Positions 1-6,868 are shown, numbered from the stretch's first letter. The stretch is DNA of 9,168 nucleotides from Lachnospiraceae bacterium (GCA_003489085.1 DNJM01000022.1:19435-28602), one strand, 5' to 3'. Numbers and translations: made by a program. Notes: generated by a model not told the origin, from the letters alone.

Positions 1-627
1 AAGATTGAAAGGATCTGTTCTGAAAATGTACCGCAGGAGCTGAGAGAATGTCATTTTCGGATAGCCTGTGACGTGACAAATCCATTGTGCGGGGAAAATG
101 GAGCTGTATATGTTTTTGGACCGCAGAAGGGCGTAAAGCCGGAAGAAAGAAAAATCATGGATCATGACATGCTGCATTTTGCGGCAAAAACGGCAGAATT
201 CACCGGAAAAGACAACACGCAGGCGGCCGGGGCAGGAGCTGCAGGAGGACTGGGATTTGCGTTCCTTAGTTACCTGCCAAATGTAGAGCTGAAGTCCGGG
301 ATCCGTATTGTTCTGGAAGCGATTGACCTGGAAAAAGAAGTCATGGATGCGGATGTGGTAGTGACCGGTGAAGGACGGCTGGACTTTCAGACGGCAATGG
401 GAAAGGTACCGGTGGGTGTGGCGCATCTTGCAAAAAAATACGACTGTAAAGTAGTCGCCTTTGCTGGTGGTGTGACTGAGGATGCAGGAAAATGCAATGA
501 GGAAGGAATTGATGCATTTTTCCCGATTGTGCGGGGAGTGACAACCCTTGATGAAGCAATGCATGCGGACACCGCTAAAAGGAACATGGCTCTTTCAGCA
601 GAGCAGGTGTTCCGGCTGCTTTGCTAA
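1..627 (+). CDS. Glycerate kinase, C-terminal part (5' end outside the window)
   Basis: Phosphorylates D-glycerate with ATP to phosphoglycerate in the cytoplasm, feeding glycerate into lower glycolysis. The frame is open from base 1 to the TAA at 625-627 (208 codons), so this is roughly the last 55% of a family whose members are usually about 370-390 aa. Family signatures are clear: DVTNPLCGENGAVYVFGPQKG at window residues 24-44, a Gly/Ala-rich AGAGAAGGLGFA stretch near 76-87, and TGEGRLDFQT followed by GKVP near 122-138, the GEGxxDxQT...GK motif of the GlxK/GarK-type kinases. The GTG at 73 lies inside the conserved DVTNP motif, so it is an internal Val and not a start. Whether the product is 2- or 3-phosphoglycerate cannot be told from this part. 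No clear terminator follows; the gap to the next gene is regulatory. Confidence 0.95.
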   Translation, partial: KIERICSENVPQELRECHFRIACDVTNPLCGENGAVYVFGPQKGVKPEERKIMDHDMLHFAAKTAEFTGKDNTQAAGAGAAGGLGFAFLSYLPNVELKSGIRIVLEAIDLEKEVMDADVVVTGEGRLDFQTAMGKVPVGVAHLAKKYDCKVVAFAGGVTEDAGKCNEEGIDAFFPIVRGVTTLDEAMHADTAKRNMALSAEQVFRLLC

Positions 628-659
628 ACAAACAGTACGTAGAAAACGCAGATTTTCAT

Positions 660-690
660 ATAGCCTCTGCCTATAGGTATATCACTATAG
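660..690 (+). promoter_or_regulatory. Putative LysR-type operator: two abutting ATAG-N7/8-CTAT boxes
   Basis: Bases 660-663 ATAG and 671-674 CTAT form a perfect dyad with a 7-nt centre, matching the T-N11-A pattern of LysR-family binding sites (T661, A673). A second ATAG (673-676) and CTAT (685-688) follow with an 8-nt centre, sharing two bases with the first. TATAG therefore recurs at 659, 672 and 686, about one helical turn plus 3 bp apart. This resembles the paired recognition and activation sites of LysR regulators. The LysR gene of the same operon (1940-2827) is the obvious candidate binder. Assignment is by pattern only. Confidence 0.5.
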
Positions 691-693
691 GAA

Positions 694-702
694 TGATAAA
701 AT
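694..702 (+). promoter_or_regulatory. Putative extended -10 promoter for the chr operon
   Basis: TGaTAAAAT is an extended -10 element (TG at 694-695, TAAAAT at 697-702). The expected -35 position, about 674-679, has no TTGACA-like sequence and instead lies in the putative LysR boxes. That fits a promoter needing an activator. The region down to 735 is so AT-rich that other -10 positions, such as near 713-725, are possible. Confidence 0.4.
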
Positions 703-713
703 ATATGTATTTT

Positions 714-731
714 ACAAATAAATATATTTGT
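714..731 (+). repeat. Perfect 7-bp inverted repeat in the chr operon leader
   Basis: ACAAATA (714-720) and TATTTGT (725-731) are perfect reverse complements separated by AATA. The repeat lies between the putative promoter and the ribosome binding site at 765-769. It could be a second protein-binding site or a weak AT-only hairpin; there is no GC in the stem apart from the outer C-G pair. Confidence 0.45.
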
Positions 732-774
732 GATAAAGTTTTTCCAGATAGGAAAATTCTTGATGGAGGTTGTT

Positions 775-1350
775 ATGAAAAAAGATTATGATAAGCTGTG
801 GACTCTGTTCAAATCCATGTTTGTTCTGAGCGCATGCACATTTGGCGGTGGATTTGTCATTGTTTCTTTGATGAAAAAGAAATATGTAGAAGAATTAAAG
901 TGGCTGGAAGAAGATGAGATGTTGGATGTGACGGCTATTACGCAGTCAGCCCCGGGCCCGCTTCCGGTAAATGCATCTGTGATTATCGGCTATCGAATCG
1001 CCGGAGTGGCAGGATCTCTGACGGCCGTCCTGGGAACGATACTTCCACCGATGATCATTATTTCCATTATTTCTCTGTTTTATGAACAGTTTCGAACCAA
1101 CCGCTATATTGCGGCAGCGCTGCAGGTGATGCGGGCCGGTGTAGCTGCAGTAATATTCGACGTGGCGATTAATCTGGCGGGGAATGTATTAAAAACCCGA
1201 AGAATGCTGTACATTATTATGATGTTCACCGCATTTATTGCTGCTTATCTTCTGGATGTCAGTGCAATGCTTGTGATCCTTACCTGTCTGGGAATCGGAC
1301 TTGCAGATCTGGCAGTTTCACTCAGAAAGAAGAGAGGGGTGACGGTCTAA
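775..1350 (+). CDS. CHR-family (chromate transporter-like) membrane protein, first short subunit
   Basis: One half of a two-gene, short-chain CHR-family transporter (Pfam Chromate_transp type). The family is named for chromate export, but the natural substrate of short pairs in anaerobes is not established. The 191-aa protein shows the family signatures: CTFGGGFVIV near residues 21-30, QSAPGPLPVNASVIIGYRIAG near 57-77, then several hydrophobic segments (about 79-97, 115-130, 139-157, 160-178), and a basic end (RKKRG). The start is placed at ATG 775 because GGAGG at 765-769 lies 5 nt upstream; that gives a length equal to its partner. A GTG at 730 would add 15 residues but has no ribosome binding site and overlaps an inverted repeat. 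Its stop directly abuts the start of the second subunit, so the two are translationally coupled and probably form a heteromer. Confidence 0.92.
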   Translation: MKKDYDKLWTLFKSMFVLSACTFGGGFVIVSLMKKKYVEELKWLEEDEMLDVTAITQSAPGPLPVNASVIIGYRIAGVAGSLTAVLGTILPPMIIISIISLFYEQFRTNRYIAAALQVMRAGVAAVIFDVAINLAGNVLKTRRMLYIIMMFTAFIAAYLLDVSAMLVILTCLGIGLADLAVSLRKKRGVTV

Positions 1351-1923
1351 ATGCTGCTGTTAAAATTATTTTTTGCATTTATTCAGGTTGGACTGTTCAG
1401 TGTAGGCGGAGGGTATGCAGCCATTCCGTTGATACAGGAGCAGATTGTTAATATTCATCGACTGATGACGTTGGAAGAATTTTCGGATTTGATTACAGTG
1501 GCTGAGATGACGCCGGGGCCGATCTCTATTAATTCGGCAACCTTTGTTGGAATGCGGATTGCAGGTGTGCCGGGAGTATTGCTTTGTACGATCGGATGCA
1601 TTATTCCATCCTTTTGTATCTGTCTGACGCTGGCACATTTTTATTATAAATACCGTACGGTAAGCGGGGTGCAGGTGGTACTGGGAGCTATGCGTCCGGC
1701 GGTAGTTGCGCTGATTACCTCCGCAGGTGCGTCCATTCTTATGCTGGGGCTGTTTCAGGCTGAAATATATGACGTAGTTATAAGTGACATTCGGGTGGTC
1801 GAGCTTGGAATCTTTGCTGCAGCGCTGTTTTTACTCAGGAAGTTTAAGGTAAGTGCGATTACGATTATTTTGGGCAGCGGCGCAGCAGGAACGATCATCT
1901 ATGCGCTTATGGGAGCAATATAA
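1351..1923 (+). CDS. CHR-family (chromate transporter-like) membrane protein, second short subunit
   Basis: Second half of the CHR pair, 190 aa. The N-terminal motif FSVGGGYAAIPLIQ (about residues 16-29) and TPGPISINSATFVGMRIAG (about 54-72) match the same two signatures seen in the upstream subunit. Hydrophobic segments follow near 74-95, 108-130, 147-161 and 168-188. ATG 1351 comes immediately after the TAA of the first subunit with no gap, and GAGGGG at 1334-1339 inside the upstream gene serves as ribosome binding site. The two proteins are diverged homologues in tandem, as expected for antiparallel halves of one transporter. Chromate, sulfate-like or other anions are possible substrates; the sequence does not decide. 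Confidence 0.92.
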   Translation: MLLLKLFFAFIQVGLFSVGGGYAAIPLIQEQIVNIHRLMTLEEFSDLITVAEMTPGPISINSATFVGMRIAGVPGVLLCTIGCIIPSFCICLTLAHFYYKYRTVSGVQVVLGAMRPAVVALITSAGASILMLGLFQAEIYDVVISDIRVVELGIFAAALFLLRKFKVSAITIILGSGAAGTIIYALMGAI

Positions 1924-1939
1924 GAAAGAGGAGACAGGT

Positions 1940-2827
1940 ATGACGATTCGCCATCTGAAAATATTTACAGCAGTTGTGGATGAAGGGGGAATGAGCAAGG
2001 CAGCGAAAAAGCTGCACATTTCTCAGCCGACAGTGAGTCAGGCAGTCGCAGAACTGGAGAAATATTATGGAGTAAAGCTTTTTGAACGGCTTTCACAGAA
2101 AATATATCTGACACGGGAAGGGGAGCTTATGCTTTCTTTTTCGCGTCATATACTGGATTCTTTTGATCAAATGGAGGAAGCGGTCAGTCATGCGGCAGAA
2201 AGGTCCACACTGCGCATCGGCTGCAGTGTATCCGTTGGCATCTGCCTGATAAATGATATTCTGGATGAAGCCGGAAAAAGAATGCCGGAGTGTGAAATCA
2301 GTGTTATGGTTGCCAATTCTTCTGATATTGAGCAGGCGATTTTAAATAATGAAGTGGATATGGGAATCGTCGAAGGAATTCTGAAAAGCACGGATCTGCA
2401 TGTCACACCCGTGTGTGAAGATGAACTGGTAATTGTATGCGGAAAGAATCACAGCCTTGCCCGGCAAAAGAAAATCACATTGGATATGCTGGAGGGACAG
2501 CATTATATCAGCAGGGAAAGCGGCAGTACAGAAAGAAATCAGATAGAAAAGCTGTTTGAAGATCAGGGGATACATTTGAAAAGAGTTTTTTCCAGTACGA
2601 ATACGGAGGCAATAAAAAATGCAGTCATCCGGGGACGTGGTATCGCTGTTTTTTCCAGAAGGGTTGTGGAAAAGGAATGGAAAGAGGGAGAAATTGTTAT
2701 TCTTCCTTTAGAAGGAGTATCGGCCTTCAGAACGATCCATATGGCCATCCACAAAAGCAAGTACCTCTCAACCTCTGTTAAGGTTATGAAAGAGATTCTG
2801 ACGGAGCTCTATTATTGCTGTTCTTAA
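1940..2827 (+). CDS. LysR-family transcriptional regulator
   Basis: A 295-aa regulator, the usual LysR length. Residues about 1-60 are the winged helix-turn-helix (FTAVVDEGGMSKAAKKLHIS, then QPTVSQAVAELEKYYGVKLFER), which binds DNA. Residues about 90-290 form the periplasmic-binding-protein-like effector domain, beginning with LRIGCSVSVG and including RGRGIAVFSRRVVEKEW. ATG 1940 is chosen because AAAGAGGAG at 1925-1933 precedes it and the protein then opens with the classic MTIRHLKIF. Earlier in-frame starts from 1853 lie inside the transporter gene. The gene starts 16 nt after the second CHR subunit, so it is the last gene of that operon. It probably controls the operon through the boxes at 660-690, as an autoregulated activator. 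The effector is unknown. Placing a LysR gene downstream in the same operon, instead of divergently upstream, is the less common layout. Confidence 0.95.
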   Translation: MTIRHLKIFTAVVDEGGMSKAAKKLHISQPTVSQAVAELEKYYGVKLFERLSQKIYLTREGELMLSFSRHILDSFDQMEEAVSHAAERSTLRIGCSVSVGICLINDILDEAGKRMPECEISVMVANSSDIEQAILNNEVDMGIVEGILKSTDLHVTPVCEDELVIVCGKNHSLARQKKITLDMLEGQHYISRESGSTERNQIEKLFEDQGIHLKRVFSSTNTEAIKNAVIRGRGIAVFSRRVVEKEWKEGEIVILPLEGVSAFRTIHMAIHKSKYLSTSVKVMKEILTELYYCCS

Positions 2828-2837
2828 AAGTAAATAT

Positions 2838-2864
2838 TTGACATAACCTTTGCTTCGTTATAAA
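2838..2864 (+). promoter_or_regulatory. Putative promoter of the malic enzyme gene
   Basis: A perfect -35 TTGACA (2838-2843) is followed by TATAAA (2859-2864) at 15 nt, or by TAAACT (2861-2866) at the ideal 17 nt. Between them, ATAAC (2843-2847) and GTTAT (2857-2861) form a 5-bp inverted repeat with a 9-nt centre, a possible operator. The leader to the start codon is about 70 nt. It also carries TGCAGAA twice (2883-2889 and 2901-2907), 18 nt apart. Confidence 0.6.
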
Positions 2865-2939
2865 CTTAAAGAGAGAGATTTGTGCAGAATTATAGAATCT
2901 TGCAGAAATGATACTATGAAATGAAAAGGAGAAAATATT

Positions 2940-4112
2940 ATGGATTACGGAAAAGAATCCCTGAAAATGCATTATGATTTAAAGGGAAAGATCGAGATGA
3001 CGGCCCGCGCTGCGGTGGATTCCAAGGAAGCATTAAGTCTTGCTTATACGCCTGGCGTAGCAGCACCATGTCTGGAAATCCAGAAAGATGTAACAAAGAG
3101 CTATGACCTGACAAGACGGTGGAATACGGTAGCTGTTGTAACGGACGGAACGGCAGTTCTGGGACTTGGCGACATCGGACCGGAAGCTGGTATGCCGGTT
3201 ATGGAAGGAAAATGTGTTCTGTTTAAAGCATTTGGAGATGTAGATGCGATTCCGCTGTGTGTCCGCAGTAAAAATGTGGATGAAATCGTAGAGACAGTGC
3301 GTCTGCTGGCCGGAAGCTTTGGCGGAGTGAATCTGGAAGATATTTCTGCTCCGAGATGCTTTGAAATTGAGAAAAAGCTGAAAGAATGCTGTGATATTCC
3401 GATTTTCCATGATGACCAGCACGGAACAGCCGTAATCACATTGGCTGGTGTGCTGAATGCATTGAAGGTAGTCGGCAAAAAGCTGGAGGATGTGAAAATC
3501 GTTACTTCAGGTGCAGGAGCAGCAGGGATTGCCATCATACGGCTGCTGATCTCCATGGGACTTAAAAATGTCATTATGACGGACAGAAAAGGGGCTATTT
3601 ATGAAGGCCGCGAGGATCTGAATCCGATTAAGAAGGAAATGGCTTCCATGACGAATGCCGCAAAAGAGAGAGGAACACTGGCTGAGGTGATCAAAGGGGC
3701 AGATGTATTTATCGGAGTTTCCGCACCGGGCACGCTGACCGCAGAAATGGTTCGTTCCATGGCAAAGGATCCGATCATTTTCGCCTGTGCGAATCCGACA
3801 CCGGAAATCTTCCCGGAGGAAGCAAAAGCAGCAGGCGCTGCTGTAGTATCCACAGGACGTTCCGATTATCCGAATCAGGTAAACAACGTACTTTGTTTCC
3901 CGGGAATCTTCAGAGGTGCATTGGATGTACGTGCATCCGATATCAATGATGAAATGAAGATTGCAGCTGCTTATGCGATAGCAGATCTGGTAAGTGAGGA
4001 AGAATTGAATGCAGATTACATTCTTCCGGCAGCTTTTGATCCGAGAGTAAAAGATGCTGTTGCAGAAGCGGTCAGAAAAGCAGCGATTCGCAGCGGTGTT
4101 GCAAGAATCTAA
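2940..4112 (+). CDS. Malic enzyme, oxidative decarboxylating (NAD(P)-dependent)
   Basis: Converts L-malate to pyruvate and CO2 with reduction of NAD(P), linking C4 acids to pyruvate in the cytoplasm. The protein is 390 aa, the size of the short bacterial form without the phosphotransacetylase-like tail found in long MaeB enzymes. Key parts are visible: SLAYTPGVAAPC with catalytic Tyr36, EGKCVLFK with catalytic Lys91, metal ligands in NLEDISAP (Glu132, Asp133) and HDDQHGT (Asp158), and the nucleotide-binding GAGAAG loop at 191-196. Asp215 at the end of the second strand (IMTDRKG) would favour NAD over NADP; this is inference. ACANPTPE and SGRSDYPNQVNN-like (here TGRSDYPNQVNN) motifs complete the NAD-binding domain. 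AAGGAG at 2926-2931, 8 nt from the ATG, sets the start. It has its own promoter and terminator and appears monocistronic. Confidence 0.96.
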   Translation: MDYGKESLKMHYDLKGKIEMTARAAVDSKEALSLAYTPGVAAPCLEIQKDVTKSYDLTRRWNTVAVVTDGTAVLGLGDIGPEAGMPVMEGKCVLFKAFGDVDAIPLCVRSKNVDEIVETVRLLAGSFGGVNLEDISAPRCFEIEKKLKECCDIPIFHDDQHGTAVITLAGVLNALKVVGKKLEDVKIVTSGAGAAGIAIIRLLISMGLKNVIMTDRKGAIYEGREDLNPIKKEMASMTNAAKERGTLAEVIKGADVFIGVSAPGTLTAEMVRSMAKDPIIFACANPTPEIFPEEAKAAGAAVVSTGRSDYPNQVNNVLCFPGIFRGALDVRASDINDEMKIAAAYAIADLVSEEELNADYILPAAFDPRVKDAVAEAVRKAAIRSGVARI

Positions 4113-4163
4113 AAAGCAGGAAATATAGAAAGACGAATAATGGACGGCGTTGTAAGACAGTTC

Positions 4164-4195
4164 ACGGCCACAGTAGTTTGTTCTGCTGTGGCTGT
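4164..4195 (+). terminator. Hairpin terminator after the malic enzyme gene
   Basis: Bases 4164-4176 pair with 4183-4195 in a 13-bp stem (GGCCACAG against CTGTGGCT at its core) with a TTTGTT loop and two G-T wobbles. A short, interrupted T-rich run (TCTTAGTTT) follows. It lies 51 nt after the malic enzyme stop and ahead of the next promoter. The imperfect T-tract makes efficiency uncertain. Confidence 0.65.
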
Positions 4196-4290
4196 TCTTA
4201 GTTTACAAATAGGAGAATTTTAAATATTTTATTAAGTAGTTCCCATAGAGAATGGCCGGTATATCGTACAAAAGTCCCGAAGGTATTTTC

Positions 4291-4331
4291 TTGACTTTCC
4301 GTTCGTTTGTGGTACGATGTACGAAAGAACG
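4291..4331 (+). promoter_or_regulatory. Promoter of the debranching enzyme gene, with overlapping inverted repeat
   Basis: The -35 TTGACT (4291-4296) and -10 TACGAT (4313-4318) are separated by 16 nt, predicting transcription from about 4325. The -10 overlaps the ATG at 4317, so that ATG cannot be the start for this transcript. An imperfect dyad, CGTTCGTTTGT (4300-4310) against ACGAAAGAACG (4321-4331), surrounds the -10, with two GTAC palindromes (4312-4315 and 4319-4322) inside. A repressor or activator could bind here. Confidence 0.55.
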
Positions 4332-4355
4332 TACAGAGGAATGGAGGAAAGGCAT

Positions 4356-6488
4356 TTGAAATCATATCATAATCAACTTACCATAGAGGATCAGCGGTTT
4401 TTCACACCCATGGGAATGATCGCAGGTTTCCCGGTGCGGCCGGGTCTGTTCGATGTCAATGGTGCGATGGCGCTGTCATGTGGTGTGAATTTTACAATAC
4501 ACACGCATTATGGAACATATTGTGAGCTGCTGCTGTTTCACAGAGATGAAGAAGAACCATATGCCATACTTCCATTTCCGGACGCTTATAAGATCGGGGA
4601 TATGTATTCGATGATCGTATTCAATTTGAATATCAAGGAATTCGAATATGCATACCGAATTGACGGACCATATGATCCGGAAAAAGGGCTGCTGTTCGAC
4701 AGGAGAGCTGTGATTCTGGATCCCTATGCCAAGGCAGTGGCCGGGCAGCGGATCTGGGGAGAGCGGAAAAGGGGCAGCTATCATGCAAGAGTAGTCAAGG
4801 ATATTTTTGACTGGGGTGATATGCCGCAGTCTTCCCGGGAAATGAATGAATTGATTATTTATGAGCTGCATGTGAGAGGATTTACCAGACATCCTTCGTC
4901 TGGTGTAAAGCACAGAGGAACCTTTGCCGGGCTGCGGGAAAAGATCCCATATCTGAAGGAGCTTGGAATCAATGCAGTGGAGCTGATGCCGATTTTTGAA
5001 TTCGATGAGATGATGAATTCCAGAGTGGTAAACGGAAAAAGGCTGACGGACTACTGGGGATATAATACGGTTGGTTTTTTTGCTCCGAATACCAGTTATG
5101 CAGCAGCAGATGAATTCAACCGGGAAGGAACGGAATTGAAGGAGTTGATCAAGGATCTCCATGACAATGGCATTGAAGTGATTCTGGATGTGGTGTTCAA
5201 TCACACAGCAGAGGGGAATGAAAAGGGACCCACATTCTGTTTTAAAGGAATTGATAATAAAGTATATTATATGCTGACGCCTGACGGGAATTACTATAAT
5301 TTCAGCGGCTGCGGAAATACGTTGAATTGTAATCATCCGATTGTGAGGCAGATGATTCTGGAATGTCTGCGCTATTGGACGGTAAGCTACCGAGTAGATG
5401 GTTTTCGATTTGATCTGGCCAGTATTCTGGGGCGGAATGAGGACGGCTCTCCAATGAATAATCCGCCTCTTTTGCAGAGTCTTGCCTATGATCCGATCCT
5501 TGGGAATGTGAAGCTGATTGCAGAAGCATGGGATGCAGGTGGTATGTATCAGGTGGGGAAATTTCCGGCAAATGGCCGCTGGGCGGAGTGGAATGGACGA
5601 TACCGGGATGCACTGCGTTCTTTCCTGAAAGGAGAATGCTGGGAATCCTGGGATGCGGCCTGGAGTATTTCCGGTTCCGGTGATCTGTATGGAGGTATGT
5701 ATGAAGATTATGAGGGCAACTATGCAGGGTACAATTCCTGTGTAAACTTCCTGACCTGTCATGATGGCTTTACACTGTATGATTTATATTCCTATAATGA
5801 TAAACATAATGAAAGCAATGGATGGAATAATACGGATGGAGCAAATGACAACCGCAGCTGGAACTGTGGAGCGGAGGGCGAGACGGACGATCCCGAGGTG
5901 CTTTCCCTGCGCTTTCGAATGATCCGGAATGCCTGTGCGGTATTAATGTGCAGCAGGGGTACACCGATGTTTCTGGCGGGAGATGAATTTGGAAATACGC
6001 AGTACGGCAACAATAATGGATACTGTCAGGACAACGAGATATCCTGGCTGAACTGGGAATATCTGGAAAAAAATCGAGAGTTATTTAAATTTTTCCGGTT
6101 TATGATCGCATATCGGAAGGAACATCCGATTATCCGTAAGAAGCTTCCGAATGCGGTCTGCGGTATGGACCCGATTCACACGCATAATGTTCGGGCAGAG
6201 GAAACGACGATACCGGGCGATGCAAGGACATTTGCCGTCAGCTTTGCCGGATATGACCGTGATAAGGGAAAGGACGATATAGTGTATGTAGCGGTCAACA
6301 CCTATTGGGAGGATGTAAGAATTACACTGCCGGATCTGAAGCGGATGGGCGCATGGTATCTGAGTGTTAATACATATGGGGATGGTCAGGGAAGATACTG
6401 CTATCCGGAGGGTGAGGAAGCAAGAATTGATGGAGAATTTATTATGCGTCCGCGTTCGGTAGCTGTTTTTACCGGGAGAAGTTTTTAG
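4356..6488 (+). CDS. glgX: Glycogen debranching enzyme (GlgX/isoamylase-type, GH13)
   Basis: Hydrolyses alpha-1,6 branch points of glycogen or limit dextrins in the cytoplasm. With the TTG start the protein is 710 aa, normal for GlgX-type enzymes. An N-terminal beta-sandwich (CBM48-like, about residues 20-110, with YRIDGPYDP near its end) precedes the GH13 barrel. The four GH13 regions are intact: DVVFNH (278-283), GFRFD with nucleophile Asp353, AEAWD with acid/base Glu390, and TCHDG with Asp470. MFLAGDEFGNTQYGNNN near 545-561 is typical of debranching enzymes, and a C-terminal beta domain ends the chain. The first ATG in frame (4317) overlaps the -10 and ATG 4341 has AGAGGA abutting it. TTG 4356 sits 8 nt after GGAGG (4343-4347) and is preferred; if ATG 4341 is used, five residues are added. 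No signal peptide is seen. The symbol rests on family resemblance; a pullulanase-like specificity is possible. Confidence 0.9.
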   Translation: MKSYHNQLTIEDQRFFTPMGMIAGFPVRPGLFDVNGAMALSCGVNFTIHTHYGTYCELLLFHRDEEEPYAILPFPDAYKIGDMYSMIVFNLNIKEFEYAYRIDGPYDPEKGLLFDRRAVILDPYAKAVAGQRIWGERKRGSYHARVVKDIFDWGDMPQSSREMNELIIYELHVRGFTRHPSSGVKHRGTFAGLREKIPYLKELGINAVELMPIFEFDEMMNSRVVNGKRLTDYWGYNTVGFFAPNTSYAAADEFNREGTELKELIKDLHDNGIEVILDVVFNHTAEGNEKGPTFCFKGIDNKVYYMLTPDGNYYNFSGCGNTLNCNHPIVRQMILECLRYWTVSYRVDGFRFDLASILGRNEDGSPMNNPPLLQSLAYDPILGNVKLIAEAWDAGGMYQVGKFPANGRWAEWNGRYRDALRSFLKGECWESWDAAWSISGSGDLYGGMYEDYEGNYAGYNSCVNFLTCHDGFTLYDLYSYNDKHNESNGWNNTDGANDNRSWNCGAEGETDDPEVLSLRFRMIRNACAVLMCSRGTPMFLAGDEFGNTQYGNNNGYCQDNEISWLNWEYLEKNRELFKFFRFMIAYRKEHPIIRKKLPNAVCGMDPIHTHNVRAEETTIPGDARTFAVSFAGYDRDKGKDDIVYVAVNTYWEDVRITLPDLKRMGAWYLSVNTYGDGQGRYCYPEGEEARIDGEFIMRPRSVAVFTGRSF

Positions 6489-6500
6489 TGATCAGCAAAG

Positions 6501-6689
6501 ATGGCAGGGTTTAACAACTCAGCTTTTTTTAACCAACCGTATTTGAAATTTGCAGTGGATGCGGATCTGGCTATGTCAATTATTTACTCGTTGATTATGA
6601 ATATCAAAAATAAGGATATTCTTCCGTACGATCATATGGAAACCTTTGATTTTATGGTGGATCATTTGATTGAAAGTTTATACGAATAG
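6501..6689 (+). CDS. Small protein of unknown function (62 aa)
   Basis: I do not recognise this protein. It opens MAGFNNSAFFNQPYLKFAVD, has a hydrophobic stretch near residues 22-35 (DLAMSIIYSLIMNI) and ends in an acidic helix-like segment (ETFDFMVDHLIESLYE). The composition is that of a folded, acidic, soluble protein, not of noise: few rare residues, aromatic and aliphatic residues at helix-like spacing. ATG 6501 is the first start after an in-frame TGA at 6489, lies 12 nt after the glgX stop, and has no good ribosome binding site, so it probably depends on translation running through from glgX. Its position suggests co-transcription with the debranching enzyme; no functional link can be claimed. 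Confidence 0.6.
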   Translation: MAGFNNSAFFNQPYLKFAVDADLAMSIIYSLIMNIKNKDILPYDHMETFDFMVDHLIESLYE

Positions 6690-6702
6690 GAGGCAGAAGA
6701 AA

Positions 6703-6774
6703 ATGAAGGTAGAAGTGATAGAACAAAATAATACAGGGGTTGTAGATAAGCTTTCCGGGTGTGTCAGAAACTAA
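6703..6774 (+). CDS. 23-codon ORF behind a perfect AGGAGG (microprotein, leader peptide or gene remnant)
   Basis: ATG 6703 lies 9 nt after AGGAGG (6688-6693), the strongest ribosome binding site in the window, which itself overlaps the stop of the 62-aa gene. The reading frame then runs only 23 codons: it opens MKVEVIEQNNTGVVDKLSG and ends CVRN before TAA at 6772. It could be a true microprotein, or the first codons of a longer gene whose rest was lost. The N-terminus loosely recalls GNAT acetyltransferases that continue with a Trp-Glu-x-Ser-Val-Arg-Ala-Thr motif; that resemblance is from memory and weak. It ends just before the promoter of the molybdenum-cofactor unit. Confidence 0.4.
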   Translation: MKVEVIEQNNTGVVDKLSGCVRN

Positions 6775-6782
6775 AAAAGCGG

Positions 6783-6812
6783 TTGCAGACTGTAGGGAAA
6801 ACATAGTAAAAT
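6783..6812 (+). promoter_or_regulatory. Putative promoter of the molybdenum-cofactor operon
   Basis: TTGCAG (6783-6788) and TAAAAT (6807-6812, five of six consensus bases) are 18 nt apart, predicting a start near 6819. That puts about 50 nt before the aptamer and a leader of about 315 nt before mobAB. The -35 is weak (only TTG matches), so the call rests mainly on the -10 and on position. Confidence 0.45.
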
Positions 6813-6868
6813 AGATATAGTTTTAAACAATCAAAACAGAATGACAGAGCAAAATTTCTTGAGCAAAA

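Noticed and set aside
73..75. GTG as a start of the glycerate kinase
   Set aside because: It is the Val of the conserved DVTNP motif and the frame continues open upstream to base 1, so the gene is cut by the window edge.
1853..1939. Upstream extension of the LysR gene
   Set aside because: It lies inside the second CHR gene, encodes no LysR-like residues, and ATG 1940 has a good ribosome binding site and a typical LysR N-terminus.
2883..2917. Second promoter with TGaTACTAT (2909-2917) before the malic enzyme gene
   Set aside because: It would start transcription on top of the ribosome binding site and has no suitable -35; the TTGACA promoter upstream is better.
4476..5762. Long open frame (428 codons) on the - strand inside the debranching enzyme gene
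   Set aside because: It is antisense to a gene with all GH13 catalytic motifs. The translation is rich in His, Ile, Cys and Pro with no recognisable motif, as expected of a shadow frame.
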